From CAWKOH01 sp963851245 (GTDB taxonomy: Bacteria > Actinomycetota > Acidimicrobiia > Acidimicrobiales > Palsa-688), in the NCBI GenBank assembly GCA_963851245.1, contig CAWKOH010000005.1:124001-188000 (forward strand): a stretch of DNA of 64,000 bases, given 5' to 3'. Every line of letters starts with the position of its first letter. The stretch's first letter is position 1. Shown here in pieces: positions 24,897 through 34,774 of the stretch. The position numbers and the translations under genes are program-made. The notes under the pieces are model-generated. The model ran no database searches and was not told the DNA's origin. It saw only the letters and a program-made list of their open reading frames with translations.

Positions 24897-26114
24897 TTGC
24901 TGTACCAACTGTACGAAGCTCAGCAGGCCGCCCTTTCCCCGTTGCGCTTGTCCGCCGGCCTGACGGCGGCTGCCATCGACTGGTTGCCGGAGCGCTGGTC
25001 CGGCAATCGGTTGGTTCGCCTGCAGTCGGCTTGGTGCCAGATGATCATGCACACCCGCATCACGCACACGCGGCCGAGTTTCGGTATCGACAAGGTGACG
25101 ACAGGGGCCGGGCCTGTAGCCATATTCGAGGAGCCGGTTCTGTCCACCCCCTTTGCTCGGCTGATCCGTTTCTCGAAGCAGACCCCTGGAGAGGAGCCAA
25201 GGGTTCTGATCGTCGCTCCCTTGTCGGGTCATTTCTCGACTCTCATGCGCGAGACGGTGCGGACGATGCTCGCCGACCACGAGGTCTACCTGGCTGAATG
25301 GATCAACGCTCGGGAGGTGCCGTTGGAGGCGGGGCCCTTCGGTCTCGATGACTACATCGGCCACGTGGTCGATTTCCTCGAGGCCATGGGACCGGGTACG
25401 CACGTCATGGCGGTGTGCCAGCCGGGTCCGGCCGCGCTGGCTGCAACCGCCATCCTGGCTGCCCGGGGTAGCACATGCCAGCCCCGGAGCCTCACTTTGA
25501 TGGCGAGCCCGATCGACACGTCGGTGAGCCCGACGGCCGTCAACCAGCTGGCCATGGACCGGCCGCTGTCGTGGTTCGCCGATCACGTAGTCATGCCGGT
25601 CCCCCCGGGGCACCCTGGCTGCGGCCGGCTCGTATACCCCGGCTTTTTGCAGCTGGCCGGCTTCCTGAGCATGAACATCGAACGTCACCTGGACCGCCAC
25701 ACCGACCTGTACTGGAATCTGGTGAGGGGCGAACGGGAGGAAGCTCGCGCCATTCGGGAGTTCTACGACGAGTATTTCGCCGTCCTCGACATGGACGCCG
25801 GCTACTACCTCGACACCGTCGACCGGGTCTTCCAACGCAACCTGCTGGCCCAGGGGAGGTTCAGCTGGAGAGGCCGGCCTCTCGACCCCGGTGCTATCAG
25901 GGTCACGGCCCTCATGACGGTAGAGGGCGAGCGGGACGACATCTGCGGCATGGGGCAGACCCTGGCCGCCCACGACCTGATGACATCAGTGACGCCGCGA
26001 AACAAGCGTCATCACCTTCAAGTGGGAGTAGGCCACTACGGGGTATTCAGCGGGCGACGGTGGCAGCAAGAGACCTACCCGAGGGTCCGGGAGTTCATCC
26101 TCGCCAGTGCCTGA
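24897..26114 (+). CDS. phaZ: Intracellular polyhydroxyalkanoate depolymerase (PhaZ-type)
   Basis: The start is probably TTG 24897, 3-5 nt after AAAGGAGGGG, giving 405 residues that open LLYQLYEAQQAALSPLRL, a typical PhaZ N-terminus. Other matches are RVLIVAPLSGHFSTLMRET, the lipase-box-like VCQPGPAALAA with the proposed nucleophile Cys174, LMASPIDTSVSPT and a late GVGHYGVFSGRRWQQ carrying the catalytic His. It degrades stored PHA granules to hydroxyacids. It lies 2 kb upstream of a PHA synthase gene, supporting the role. The longer open frame upstream of the TTG has no typical protein features. Confidence 0.85.
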   Translation: MLYQLYEAQQAALSPLRLSAGLTAAAIDWLPERWSGNRLVRLQSAWCQMIMHTRITHTRPSFGIDKVTTGAGPVAIFEEPVLSTPFARLIRFSKQTPGEEPRVLIVAPLSGHFSTLMRETVRTMLADHEVYLAEWINAREVPLEAGPFGLDDYIGHVVDFLEAMGPGTHVMAVCQPGPAALAATAILAARGSTCQPRSLTLMASPIDTSVSPTAVNQLAMDRPLSWFADHVVMPVPPGHPGCGRLVYPGFLQLAGFLSMNIERHLDRHTDLYWNLVRGEREEARAIREFYDEYFAVLDMDAGYYLDTVDRVFQRNLLAQGRFSWRGRPLDPGAIRVTALMTVEGERDDICGMGQTLAAHDLMTSVTPRNKRHHLQVGVGHYGVFSGRRWQQETYPRVREFILASA

Positions 26115-26130
26115 ACACTGGCCGCAGACA

Positions 26131-26787
26131 TCAGAACTCGCCTTCGAGCTCCATCAAGGTGTCCGGTTCCGCCATCGCCTTCCGGATCCATTCCCGGACC
26201 TCAGCCCAGCCGAGTGCCGTGTCCCGGTACCGCCGGCCGGGGCTGTCCAGCCGCACCCCGTAGGTGCGGAACCGGGTGCACTCGGGGGCGTACATGGCAT
26301 CGGCCATGGTCGGTCGGAGGCCGAACAGCCAGGGCCCTCCATATGCTTGAAGGCATCCCCGCCAGATCTCGGTCACCCGTTCGATGTCAGGTTCGACGCC
26401 GGACCAGAGCTTGAAGTCGGGGTGCAGGCGCTTGAGGTTCATGGGCATCGCCGAGCGCATGTTGTGGAAGCCGCTGTGCAGCTCGGCGCTAACGGACCGG
26501 CAATGGGCCCGAGCGGGGCCGTCTTCGGGGAGGAGGCCGCAGCCCGGCACTGTCTCGTTCAGGAACTCGGCTATCGCCAGCGTGTCCCATACCTTGACGT
26601 CCCCGATCTCGAGCGAGGGCACCAGGAAGGACGGAGAAAGCTGGAGCAGCTCGGCACGCGTCGACGCATCGTCGGCGCTGACGATGCGTTCCTCGAACTC
26701 CAGGGAGGACAGGCGGCAGAGGAGCCAGCATCGCATCGACCAGGCTCCATAGTTGCGGCTGTTGATTGTGAGGACGGCCTTCGGCAT
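26131..26787 (-). CDS. Glutathione-S-transferase-like protein
   Basis: 218 residues from ATG 26787 with a GGAGAG ribosome-binding site upstream. The thioredoxin-fold N-terminus MPKAVLTINSRNYGAWSMRC has the Ser/Asn-rich start expected near the GSH site, followed by FLVPSLEIGDVKVWDTLAIA with the cis-proline and the ES/DT-type glutathione-contact residues. A helical C-terminal domain follows (FGLRPTMADAMYAPECTRF). Actinobacteria mostly use mycothiol rather than glutathione, so the real thiol is uncertain. It converges on the PHA depolymerase gene. Confidence 0.82.
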   Translation of the reverse strand: MPKAVLTINSRNYGAWSMRCWLLCRLSSLEFEERIVSADDASTRAELLQLSPSFLVPSLEIGDVKVWDTLAIAEFLNETVPGCGLLPEDGPARAHCRSVSAELHSGFHNMRSAMPMNLKRLHPDFKLWSGVEPDIERVTEIWRGCLQAYGGPWLFGLRPTMADAMYAPECTRFRTYGVRLDSPGRRYRDTALGWAEVREWIRKAMAEPDTLMELEGEF

Positions 26788-26948
26788 CGAAACTCTCCTC
26801 GGCTCGACCGTTCGTACTAGATGGTGCCACGGTGACGTGGCTATGCCATGACAGGCGTGTGAACGGCTCGTTACGGTTCTGCCCGGCCCGAGCCGGCTGT
26901 CCTCGGGGCTGATAGAGTCGTACCCGGCGGGGATCAGAGAGGATCGAG

Positions 26949-28619
26949 GTGGTGGTACACGTCGAGGACGCTTCTCCAAACTTAGATTTGATCCAGGGTG
27001 AGATCCCCTTCGTAGGGATGAGCCCCCGGCACTTGATCAGCGCCGCGGGCCGGTGGGCCGGAGCGGCTTCCCGCCACCCTCTTGTGGCCGCGTCGGAAGT
27101 CCTGAAGTGGGCGTCGGAGGAGGCCAAGGTCCTCGCGGGTACGTCTGCGGTGCAGCCCGACCCCAAGGATCGCCGGTTCTCGGATCCGTGGTGGGACAAT
27201 CCCCTGTGGAAACGATTGGCCCAGATCTATCTGGCCACCGATCAGGCGCTGCAGGGGTCTGTCGACAAGTTCGGTTTGGAGCAGAAGAGCGCGTCACGGG
27301 CCCACTTCGTACTGGACCAGGTCACAGCCGCCACCTCTCCGACCAACAGCTTGCTCGGCAACCCGGCCGCCCTGAAGCAGGCTTTCGGCACCAGGGGGCG
27401 ATCGCTACTGAATGGGAGCCGGAACTTCGCCCATGACGTCCGCCACAACGGGGGTATGCCTTCCCAGGTCGACACGCGTCCCTTCCGGGTCGGTGAGACC
27501 GTCGCCGTCAGCCGGGGCGAGGTGATCCACCGCAGTCCGCTGTTCGAACTGATCCAATACGAACCGACGACCCCCAGGGTGGCTACCCGGCCCACGGTGG
27601 TCGTTCCCCCGCAGATCAACCGGTTCTATTTCCTGGACCTGGCGCCGGGTCGCAGCTTCGTGCAGTATGCGCTGAGCCGCGGGATCCAGGTGTTCCTCAT
27701 CTCATGGCGTAATCCGACGCCTGAACACCGGGATTGGGACATCGACCGGTACGCCAGTGCCTGCATCGAGGCCTTCGAAGTGGCCACCGACCTCGCAGGG
27801 GCCGACTCTGTCAACGTATGCGGCTTCTGTTCGGGGGGCATGACCGAGCTGGCGACGCTGTCGCATCTGGCCGCCACCGGGCGCGACCTCGTCCACGGAG
27901 CCACTCTGGCGGTGACGCTGGTCGACACAGGGGTGTCCAGCAGCCTCGAGACCTTCTCGACCGAGCGGACGGTCAAAGCGGCGGTGGCCCGGTCGCGCCG
28001 CAAGGGGGTGCTGGATGGGCGGCAGCTGTCCCGAACCTTCGCCTGGATCAGACCCAACGATCTGGTGTGGAACTACTGGGTCTCGAACTATCTCATGGGT
28101 CGGACTCCTCCACCCTTCGATGTCCTGGCCTGGAACGCCGACTCCACCAACCTCACTGCCGCCCTGCACGCTGACTTCATGCGCATCTGGGCCGAGAACT
28201 CGTTCCTTCGGTCGGGTTCCTTCGAGGTGCTCGAAACGCCGCTCGATCTGGCTCGGGTCAAGCAGGACACCTATGTGGTGGGGGCCCGAACAGACCACCT
28301 GGTGCCGTGGCAGTCCGCCTATGCCGCGACGCAGGTTCTCGGTGGCGACGTCCGTTTCGTGCTGTCCAACAGCGGCCACATTCAGGCTCTTGTCAACCCA
28401 CCTGAGAATCCCAAGGCGACGTTCTACGTCTGCGACTCCAACCCGGCGGACCCGGCCGAGTGGCTGGCCGGCGCCCACCTCGAGCAGTCCAGCTGGTGGG
28501 TGGACTGGGCGGACTGGACTCTGCCCCGTTCAGGCGAGGAGCGGAACCGGCCCCGAAAGCTCGGTAGCACTCGGCACCCGAGGATCGTGGCGGCGCCGGG
28601 AGAATATGTCCGGCACTGA
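26949..28619 (+). CDS. phaC: Poly(3-hydroxyalkanoate) synthase, class I-type
   Basis: 556 residues from GTG 26949. The N-terminal domain of about 180 aa is followed by VVVPPQINRFYFLDLAPGRS and the lipase-box VCGFCSGG with catalytic Cys294. Downstream, VGARTDHLVPWQSAY supplies the Asp, and LSNSGHIQALVNPP the His. These match class I synthases (about 570-600 aa), which polymerise (R)-3-hydroxyacyl-CoA on granule surfaces. No phaE or phaR subunit is adjacent. It pairs with the depolymerase at 24897 and precedes another amidohydrolase-2 paralogue. Confidence 0.92.
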   Translation: MVVHVEDASPNLDLIQGEIPFVGMSPRHLISAAGRWAGAASRHPLVAASEVLKWASEEAKVLAGTSAVQPDPKDRRFSDPWWDNPLWKRLAQIYLATDQALQGSVDKFGLEQKSASRAHFVLDQVTAATSPTNSLLGNPAALKQAFGTRGRSLLNGSRNFAHDVRHNGGMPSQVDTRPFRVGETVAVSRGEVIHRSPLFELIQYEPTTPRVATRPTVVVPPQINRFYFLDLAPGRSFVQYALSRGIQVFLISWRNPTPEHRDWDIDRYASACIEAFEVATDLAGADSVNVCGFCSGGMTELATLSHLAATGRDLVHGATLAVTLVDTGVSSSLETFSTERTVKAAVARSRRKGVLDGRQLSRTFAWIRPNDLVWNYWVSNYLMGRTPPPFDVLAWNADSTNLTAALHADFMRIWAENSFLRSGSFEVLETPLDLARVKQDTYVVGARTDHLVPWQSAYAATQVLGGDVRFVLSNSGHIQALVNPPENPKATFYVCDSNPADPAEWLAGAHLEQSSWWVDWADWTLPRSGEERNRPRKLGSTRHPRIVAAPGEYVRH

Positions 28620-28684
28620 AACCCGGCGCGGGGACGACTGGTACGGCGCACGTGGCCCGGGCCAGGGCTAGGACTTAACGTTCG

Positions 28685-29899
28685 ATGACCACTTTCCCGG
28701 CTCACTACACGATCATCTCCGCCGACACCCACGCCGGCGGCAGCCACGCTCACTATCGCGAGTACCTCGAGAGCAGGTACCTGGAGGACTTCGACGCCTG
28801 GAGAGGCCGCTACCGCAACCCCTTCAAGGACCTCGGCGACGACCGCCGGTTGCGCAACTGGGACAACGAGATGCGCAGCGGCGCCCAGCTGCGCGATGGC
28901 GTGGTGGGCGAGGTGATGTTCCCCAACACGGTTCCCCCCTTCTTTCCCAGCTTTGTCCTGGCCGCCCCGCCCCCCAAGCCCGGCGACTACGAGCACCGAC
29001 TGGCGGGCATCCGTGCCCACAACCGCTGGCTGGTCGATTTCTGCGCTGACTTTCCCGACCAGCGCGCAGGGATCGGGCAGGTCTTCACAAATAACCTGGA
29101 AGATGCCCTCGAGGATGCCCGGTGGATCGCCGACCACGGCCTGCGCGGTGGGCTGTTGATCCCGAATGTCCCACCAGACGCGGTCTGGATCGAACATCAG
29201 CTGTACGACCCCTACTGGGAGCCACTTTGGGCCCTCTGTGAGGAGGCCGGCATCGTAGTGAACAGCCACGGTGGGACGGGCGTGCCGGACTTCGGCAACG
29301 TTCCCGCGGCCGGGCTGCTGTTCATGGGCGAGTTCCAGTTCTACTCTGAGCGGCCATTTCTCCATCTCCTCCTGTCCGGCGTGTTCGAGCGCCACCCACG
29401 GCTCAAGTTCGTGATGACCGAGATGGGGGCGTATTGGCTACCGGATCTGTTGGCCCGCCTGGATCGGACCATCATCCGGATCCGGGAGTCCCGGGCCGTC
29501 GGAGAGCTTCGGTACGGCGAGGAATCGATCCTTCCAATGACCGCAACCGAGTACTTCCACCGTAACTGTTGGGTGGGCATATCCCAACCGAAACTTCCCG
29601 ATGTCGGGGCCATCACAGCCCTGGGCATCGATCGGTTCATGTGGGGCTCGGATTATCCCCATGACGAGGGAACGGCCCCCTACACCCGCGAGCATTTGCG
29701 CCAGCTGTTCCACGCCTGGCCTGAAGGGGACATGAGGCGGCTCCTGGGCGGTACGGCAAGCGACGTATACAGCTATGACCTTCGGGCTCTCCAGCCGCTG
29801 GCCGACCAGTGGGGACCGACGGTGGAGGAGATCAAGGTCCCACTCACAGAACTGCCCGAACACCCGAACGAGGCACTGGTGCGCGGTCTGGTCGGCTAA
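28685..29899 (+). CDS. Amidohydrolase-2 family metal-dependent hydrolase, paralogue 3
   Basis: 404 residues from ATG 28685. The N-terminus TIISADTHAGGSHAHYREYL has the subfamily DTH start, followed by VMFPNTVPPFFPSFVLA, GLLIPNVPPDAVWIEHQLYD, VVNSHGGTGVPDFG, LKFVMTEMGAYWLPDLL and the C-terminal MWGSDYPHDEGTAPYT. This is a third paralogue related to those at 18693, 20074 and 61063, with 20-30% apparent similarity by eye. It follows phaC by 65 bp on the same strand and reads into the oppositely oriented alcohol-dehydrogenase gene. Reaction unknown. Confidence 0.84.
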   Translation: MTTFPAHYTIISADTHAGGSHAHYREYLESRYLEDFDAWRGRYRNPFKDLGDDRRLRNWDNEMRSGAQLRDGVVGEVMFPNTVPPFFPSFVLAAPPPKPGDYEHRLAGIRAHNRWLVDFCADFPDQRAGIGQVFTNNLEDALEDARWIADHGLRGGLLIPNVPPDAVWIEHQLYDPYWEPLWALCEEAGIVVNSHGGTGVPDFGNVPAAGLLFMGEFQFYSERPFLHLLLSGVFERHPRLKFVMTEMGAYWLPDLLARLDRTIIRIRESRAVGELRYGEESILPMTATEYFHRNCWVGISQPKLPDVGAITALGIDRFMWGSDYPHDEGTAPYTREHLRQLFHAWPEGDMRRLLGGTASDVYSYDLRALQPLADQWGPTVEEIKVPLTELPEHPNEALVRGLVG

Positions 29900-29937
29900 A
29901 TCGTCGGGTTCGCCCGGGTGGCTCTGCCGATGAGCGA

Positions 29938-31087
29938 TCAGTCGAAGATGATGACGCCGCGGATGTTGCGCCCCTCTCGCATGTCCTCATAGCCCTGATT
30001 GACGTCCTCGAGGGCATAGGTGCGGGTTATCAACTCGTCCAGCTTCAACTTCCCCGCCCGGTACATGGCCAGGAGGTTGGGGATGTCGAAGCGGGGGTTT
30101 CCGGATCCGAAGATGGTGCCCTTGACCTCCTTGTTCAGCATGGCCAGCTGCATCAGGTTTATGGACGCCTGGGCCTGCATCATCGGGGCCACGCCGGTCA
30201 CGACGCAGGTTCCGCCCTTGCCGGTCAGGGTCATCGCCTCTTCCATGAGGTCCCCGTACATGACTCCCGGAACCATGATCACCCGATCAGCCATCTGGCC
30301 CCACGTCATCTCCCGCACGAGATCTATGGCCTCGGTCATACTGGCGCAGGTGTGGGTGGCGCCGAACTGAAGGGCCGCCTCCCGCTTGAACCCCACCGGC
30401 TCTACCGCGACCACCACCCTGGCCCCCGCCATGGCCGCTCCCTGCACGGCGTTCATGCCGACCCCTCCGCACCCCACCACTACCACGACGTCGCCGGCGA
30501 CGGTTCCGGCCCGGTGCACGGCGGAGCCCCATCCGGTGGCGACGCCACACGAGACCAGAGCCACGACAGGCGCCGGGAGATCAGCGTCTACCTTGATCAC
30601 GGACTGCTCCGATAACAGGGTGTGGCGGGCGAAGGTGCCGGTCTTGGAGTAGAGGTTGAGCGGCTCGCCGCGGCAGAAGTGCCGTACCACACCGTCGCTC
30701 ATCTGACCCGGCTGCATCAGCTGCGCGCCCTGCTGGCACAGGTTCTGGCGACCCGTGACACAGAAGCGGCACCGGCCGCAGGAAGGCATGAACGACGCCG
30801 CCACCTGGTCGCCGGGCGCCAGGTCCCGGACGCCTGGACCGATTTCGACGCACCACCCCGGCGCCCTCGTGTCCGCCGATCATCGGGAAGGGGCTGGGCA
30901 GGCCGGCCTGAACCCGCAGCTCCTCCGGGAGGACGAAGTCGCCGGTGACGAAATGCTCCTCGGAGTGGCACAGTCCCGCTGCCTTCCACTCGACGAGGAC
31001 CTCGCCGGTCGAAGGTGGGGAGATCTCGATCTCTTCGATTGACCACTTCTCGCCGATACCCCACAAGACTGCGGCGGTGCTTTTCAT
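29938..31087 (-). pseudogene. NDMA-type zinc alcohol dehydrogenase, interrupted by +1 frameshift
   Basis: The N-terminal part from ATG 31087 reads KSTAAVLWGIGEKWSIEE, AGLCHSEEHFVTGDFVLP and MIGGHEGAGVV (catalytic zinc ligands), then fails. One extra base near 30850 (GTGGTGCGTCG for GTGGTGGTCG on the minus strand) explains it, because the other frame continues VEIGPG through PSCGRCRFCVTGRQNLC (four structural-zinc cysteines), VVVVGCGGVGMNAVQGAA (NAD fold) and VIIFD at 29938. The corrected product would be about 382 aa, normal for the medium-chain alcohol dehydrogenases of the NDMA-dependent group, often linked to mycofactocin. It is divergent from the gene at 31241. Confidence 0.8.
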
Positions 31088-31240
31088 CGGGTCTCCAATC
31101 CAGAAGAGGCGTCTGCCGAACTCGAATCTATAGCCTGAGACGTTCTCGACGCTGTGGGGGATCCGGCATCTAACGAGCACTACAGTCGCACCCGTCAGGA
31201 GCGCTCGGCTCACCCGAACCAAGGCCAGGGGGCCTCAACC

Positions 31241-32413
31241 ATGGCGATTCGCGATATTGGCCCTCTTCTCGGGGCTGACGAGATGCTGAGCCACCAGATA
31301 GTCGACACCTTTGCCACCGTGTCTGAGTCCGACCACTCATGGACGGAGAAGATCTGGGTCTCGATCGCTCGGACCGACGGTTCGGTGCAACTCGACCTCG
31401 GGCTGGGGAAATACCACAACCGGGGGGTGATTGATGGCTTCGGTGGCGTATCGCGTGGTCGGGAGCAGTGGACGGTGCGTGGCAGCAGGGAGTTGAGGCC
31501 GACGCCTGAGGAGACGTCAATCGGACCGATCGTCTACGAGGTGGTAGAGCCCTTGGGGGCGATCCGGGTACGGCTGGAGCCGAATGATGTGCAGCCGATC
31601 TCATTCGACGTCCTGCTAAGGGGGGTCACGTCGCCATTCTTCGAAGAACGCAACCTGGTGCGCAACCGGCGCACCAACCGGGTGGATGTGAATGTGATCC
31701 GGTACCACCAGGGAGGCTGGGCGAGCGGCACGATACATGTCGACGGGGAGACCCACGAACTCGAAGGCGAGACTGCCTTTGGTTTTCGTGACCACTCCTG
31801 GGGCGTCCGCCAGGGGGTCGGGGTCCCACCTGGTGACCTCATCGGCGCCACGGCGGCTATCGACCGTGGAGCCGGCGCACCCAGAGGAATCATGAAGTGG
31901 ACCCCGTCGTTCTTCCGGCGTCCTGACGGCTCCTACTACGAGACGGCGGTCTTCGTCACCGGTGGCGGCTGGGACTACACGTCGGCGTACATCAACGACG
32001 GTGATGGCACGCAAGTGGCCGTGCGTTCGGCCCGGCCGAACATGCGGTACGACCCTGCGACCCGCTTCGTCCGTCGCGGAGAACTGGTCCTGACTTTGGC
32101 AACGGGGGAGGAACGAGTCATCGAGGTCGAGGCGCTCGGAGAATCCGGGTTCTTCCTGAAGACGGCCGGATACGGGTCGTGGAACGGCCACATCCACGGC
32201 TCCTGGATGGGCAGCATGTACCTCGACGGAGAGTACATCCCGGACTGCTGGGCGCCCGAGCAACTCAGCCGGTTGGGTCAGTTTCGAGACACACCGATCC
32301 GCGTCCGTGAGGGCGACGCCGAAGGCTACGGAATAATGGAGAGCATCGTGACGGGCGAGTGGCCGGAGCTGGGGCTGGGGGCGGAGTCGGACCGTAACGT
32401 GTCTCACTCCTAA
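31241..32413 (+). CDS. DUF7064-like, lipocalin-type hydratase-fold protein
   Basis: 390 residues from ATG 31241. Features are GPLLGADEMLSHQIVDTFAT, HSWTEKIWVSIARTDGS, QLDLGLGKYHNRGVIDGFGG, repeated beta-strand stretches, TAFGFRDHSWGVRQGVG and the C-terminal LSRLGQFRDTPIRVREGD. It fits the DUF7064/AttH-like group related to carotenoid hydratases (CrtC) with two lipocalin-like barrels. The HSWG motif is the best-known family feature. Function is not established. It is divergent from the alcohol dehydrogenase and upstream of a P450, consistent with a joint catabolic role. Confidence 0.7.
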   Translation: MAIRDIGPLLGADEMLSHQIVDTFATVSESDHSWTEKIWVSIARTDGSVQLDLGLGKYHNRGVIDGFGGVSRGREQWTVRGSRELRPTPEETSIGPIVYEVVEPLGAIRVRLEPNDVQPISFDVLLRGVTSPFFEERNLVRNRRTNRVDVNVIRYHQGGWASGTIHVDGETHELEGETAFGFRDHSWGVRQGVGVPPGDLIGATAAIDRGAGAPRGIMKWTPSFFRRPDGSYYETAVFVTGGGWDYTSAYINDGDGTQVAVRSARPNMRYDPATRFVRRGELVLTLATGEERVIEVEALGESGFFLKTAGYGSWNGHIHGSWMGSMYLDGEYIPDCWAPEQLSRLGQFRDTPIRVREGDAEGYGIMESIVTGEWPELGLGAESDRNVSHS

Positions 32414-32476
32414 CGACCACTCCAATCCCGATATCGACATCGACTGCGATAGTTGGAATCGGCTACAATCACGCCC

Positions 32477-33688
32477 ATGGCAATAGCCACGGGGGACAAG
32501 TCGCCCGGGCAGAACACCATCAACGTGCTCGATCCCGAATTTTACGTGGATCCCTGGAACGCGTACGCCTGGCTGCGCGAGAAGGCCCCGGTGTTCTGGG
32601 ACCCGGTTCAGAGGTTATGGGCGATATCGCGCTACGACGACGTCGTGGCTATCGAGCGCGACGGGGCGTTGTACTCGTCGTTCTATGGATCGCGACCGCA
32701 CATCGACCTCACGGGTGACGAGTCGATGATCAACCTTGACGACCCGGCTCATCAGCAACAGCGCAACCTGGTGGCCCGTCGGTTCACGCCTCGCGGTGTA
32801 CGAAACCACGAAGAACGCGTCCGCCTGACCGTAACCGGGATCCTCGACCCGGTGACCCCGCTGGGCGAGTGTGAGGCGATCGAGGCCATCGCTTCTCGCC
32901 TGCCGGCGATGATGATCGGCGAGCTGCTCGGATATCCACCGGACATGTGGGAGAGAGTGCGCCATTGGTCCGAGCAGGTGATGTTGCTGGCCGGGCAGTC
33001 GTCACCGGAAGGGCCTCCTCACGTAACGCATCCCGACATCCCACCCGTGATCGAAAACTGGGTGGAGGCGACCCTCCCGCTCATCCGGCAACGCGAAGTG
33101 GAGCCTCGCGATGACCTGATCTCGCTGTGGGTTCACACTGAGGGCTGGGATACCAAGCGGGTGCTGGACGAAACGATCCTCGTGCTGGATGGTGGAGCCG
33201 AGACGACCCGCACGGTCATCGGTTCAATGATCCGAGAACTGGCTCTGCAGCCGGCGCAGCGGCAGCTGCTTCTGGACCAGCCCGAGCTGCTGTCCTCCAC
33301 GGCAGTAGAGGAGTTCATCCGCTGGGTCACCCCGGTGCTCAATATGCGCCGAACCGCGACACGTGACCACGAGCTACACGGGGTGCAGATACGCGCCGGC
33401 GACCAGCTGCTTCTTCTGTATCCGTCCGCCAATCGTGATCCCCGGGCTTTCGACGATCCCGAGATTCTCGATGTGACGCGGGCTCACAACCGACACGTGG
33501 CGTTCGGGTTCGGCACCCATTTCTGTCTTGGCGCGCACCTGGCCCGTTTAGAGATTCGGGTTATGTTCGAGGAGTTGCTCAGACGGATACCGGACTGGGA
33601 CCTCATCGACGCGGCCGAGCCCAGGATCATGCCGGCGACCTTTGCCCGGGCCTTCGATCGCATCCGCATCCGGTTCACTCCCAGCTGA
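32477..33688 (+). CDS. Cytochrome P450, paralogue 2
   Basis: 403 residues from ATG 32477 (an upstream TTG at 32453 is possible). Visible motifs are I-helix VLDGGAETTRTVIGS (acid-alcohol ET), ExxR in VEEFIRWV, NMRRTATRDHEL and the heme loop FGFGTHFCLGAHLAR with Cys350. The N-terminus NTINVLDPEFYVDPWNAYAW closely matches that of the P450 at 39923. The two are clear paralogues, about 70% alike by eye. Its stop overlaps the start of the phosphotransferase gene (TGATG at 33686-33690), showing translational coupling. The redox partners are not encoded here. Confidence 0.93.
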   Translation: MAIATGDKSPGQNTINVLDPEFYVDPWNAYAWLREKAPVFWDPVQRLWAISRYDDVVAIERDGALYSSFYGSRPHIDLTGDESMINLDDPAHQQQRNLVARRFTPRGVRNHEERVRLTVTGILDPVTPLGECEAIEAIASRLPAMMIGELLGYPPDMWERVRHWSEQVMLLAGQSSPEGPPHVTHPDIPPVIENWVEATLPLIRQREVEPRDDLISLWVHTEGWDTKRVLDETILVLDGGAETTRTVIGSMIRELALQPAQRQLLLDQPELLSSTAVEEFIRWVTPVLNMRRTATRDHELHGVQIRAGDQLLLLYPSANRDPRAFDDPEILDVTRAHNRHVAFGFGTHFCLGAHLARLEIRVMFEELLRRIPDWDLIDAAEPRIMPATFARAFDRIRIRFTPS

Positions 33689-34770
33689 TGCAGATCGAGC
33701 AACGGCTGGAATCCTGGTTCGCCAGCCAGCTACCCGGGGCGGGCCAGGTACGGATGGAGGGACTGAGTCGAGTGCAGTTCGGCCATTCGGCCGAGACCCT
33801 CCAGGTGGCCCTCGGGTGGCGGGATGGCGACGAGGATCGCAGGCGGGACGTGGTGCTACGGGTCCGCCCACAGGAGCCCGGCCTGCTCGAGCCGTATGAC
33901 CTGAAGCGCCAGTTCGACATTCTCACGGCTCTGGCCCCAACCTCGGTCCGAGCTCCACGAGCTCTGTGGTTCGAGCCGACCGGCGCGGTGCTGGGCCGAG
34001 AGTTCTACGTGATGGAGCGCATGGCCGGGACTGTCTACGAACGGGGAGTTCCCGACGAGCTCCGACGCAACCCGGCTCTGGTAAACCGGATGTGCGAGAG
34101 CCTCGTGGGGCAGATCGCGGCCATACATACCGTCGATCTAGAGGCGAGCGGCCTAAACCGAATTGGCGACGGTGTGAGGTACCTCGAGCAGGAGCTGGAG
34201 CACTGGTCGGGCGAGATGGTCCGCTGGCAGCAGGGCCCACTCCCGGCCCTGGAGCGGCTGGTCGCCGTCCTTCACGACCAGAAACCCCGGTCGGGCCCGA
34301 AACCGACTCTGGTGCACGGGGACTGCAAGCCGGGAAACTTCGCTTTCGACGAGGGGGAGGTGACGGCGGTGTTCGACTGGGAGATGGCGACCGTCGGCGA
34401 TCCGCTTGCCGATATCGGATGGGCGGAACTCCTGTGGGATTCGCCCGGTTACGCCACTTCTGCCCCGGGCGCCCTTTCGGCGGATGAGTTCGTCGGTCGA
34501 TGGGAGCAGCTCACCGGGATCAGGACCCAACGGCGGGAGTGGTACCGGGCCTTCCAAGCACTGAAGATGGCCGTGATCATGTTCGTCGGCGGGCAGCTCT
34601 TCGACGCCGGCCACAGCACCGATCTGCGGCTGGCCGAGATGGCGCACGCGGTGCACCCCATGACTCAACTCGGGCTGCAACAGCTCGCCGTTGAGGAGGC
34701 ATTGGAGTCGGGTCCGGTGCTGCCCCGAAAAGAATGGGTTCGGGAGGTCGAACAGGCTGTCGACTCTTGA
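33688..34770 (+). CDS. Aminoglycoside-phosphotransferase-like kinase (APH family)
   Basis: 360 residues from ATG 33688, overlapping the P450 stop. The catalytic-loop motif LVHGDCKPGNFAFDEGEV (HGDxxxxN) and the metal-binding VFDWEMATVGDPLADIGW are typical of APH/choline-kinase folds, with a C-terminal helical region. These genes often sit beside acyl-CoA dehydrogenases or P450s in actinobacterial lipid and steroid clusters, where their substrate is unknown. It is coupled to the upstream P450 and converges on the LLM oxidoreductase gene with a 4-bp gap. Confidence 0.87.
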   Translation: MQIEQRLESWFASQLPGAGQVRMEGLSRVQFGHSAETLQVALGWRDGDEDRRRDVVLRVRPQEPGLLEPYDLKRQFDILTALAPTSVRAPRALWFEPTGAVLGREFYVMERMAGTVYERGVPDELRRNPALVNRMCESLVGQIAAIHTVDLEASGLNRIGDGVRYLEQELEHWSGEMVRWQQGPLPALERLVAVLHDQKPRSGPKPTLVHGDCKPGNFAFDEGEVTAVFDWEMATVGDPLADIGWAELLWDSPGYATSAPGALSADEFVGRWEQLTGIRTQRREWYRAFQALKMAVIMFVGGQLFDAGHSTDLRLAEMAHAVHPMTQLGLQQLAVEEALESGPVLPRKEWVREVEQAVDS

Positions 34771-34774
34771 AAGG

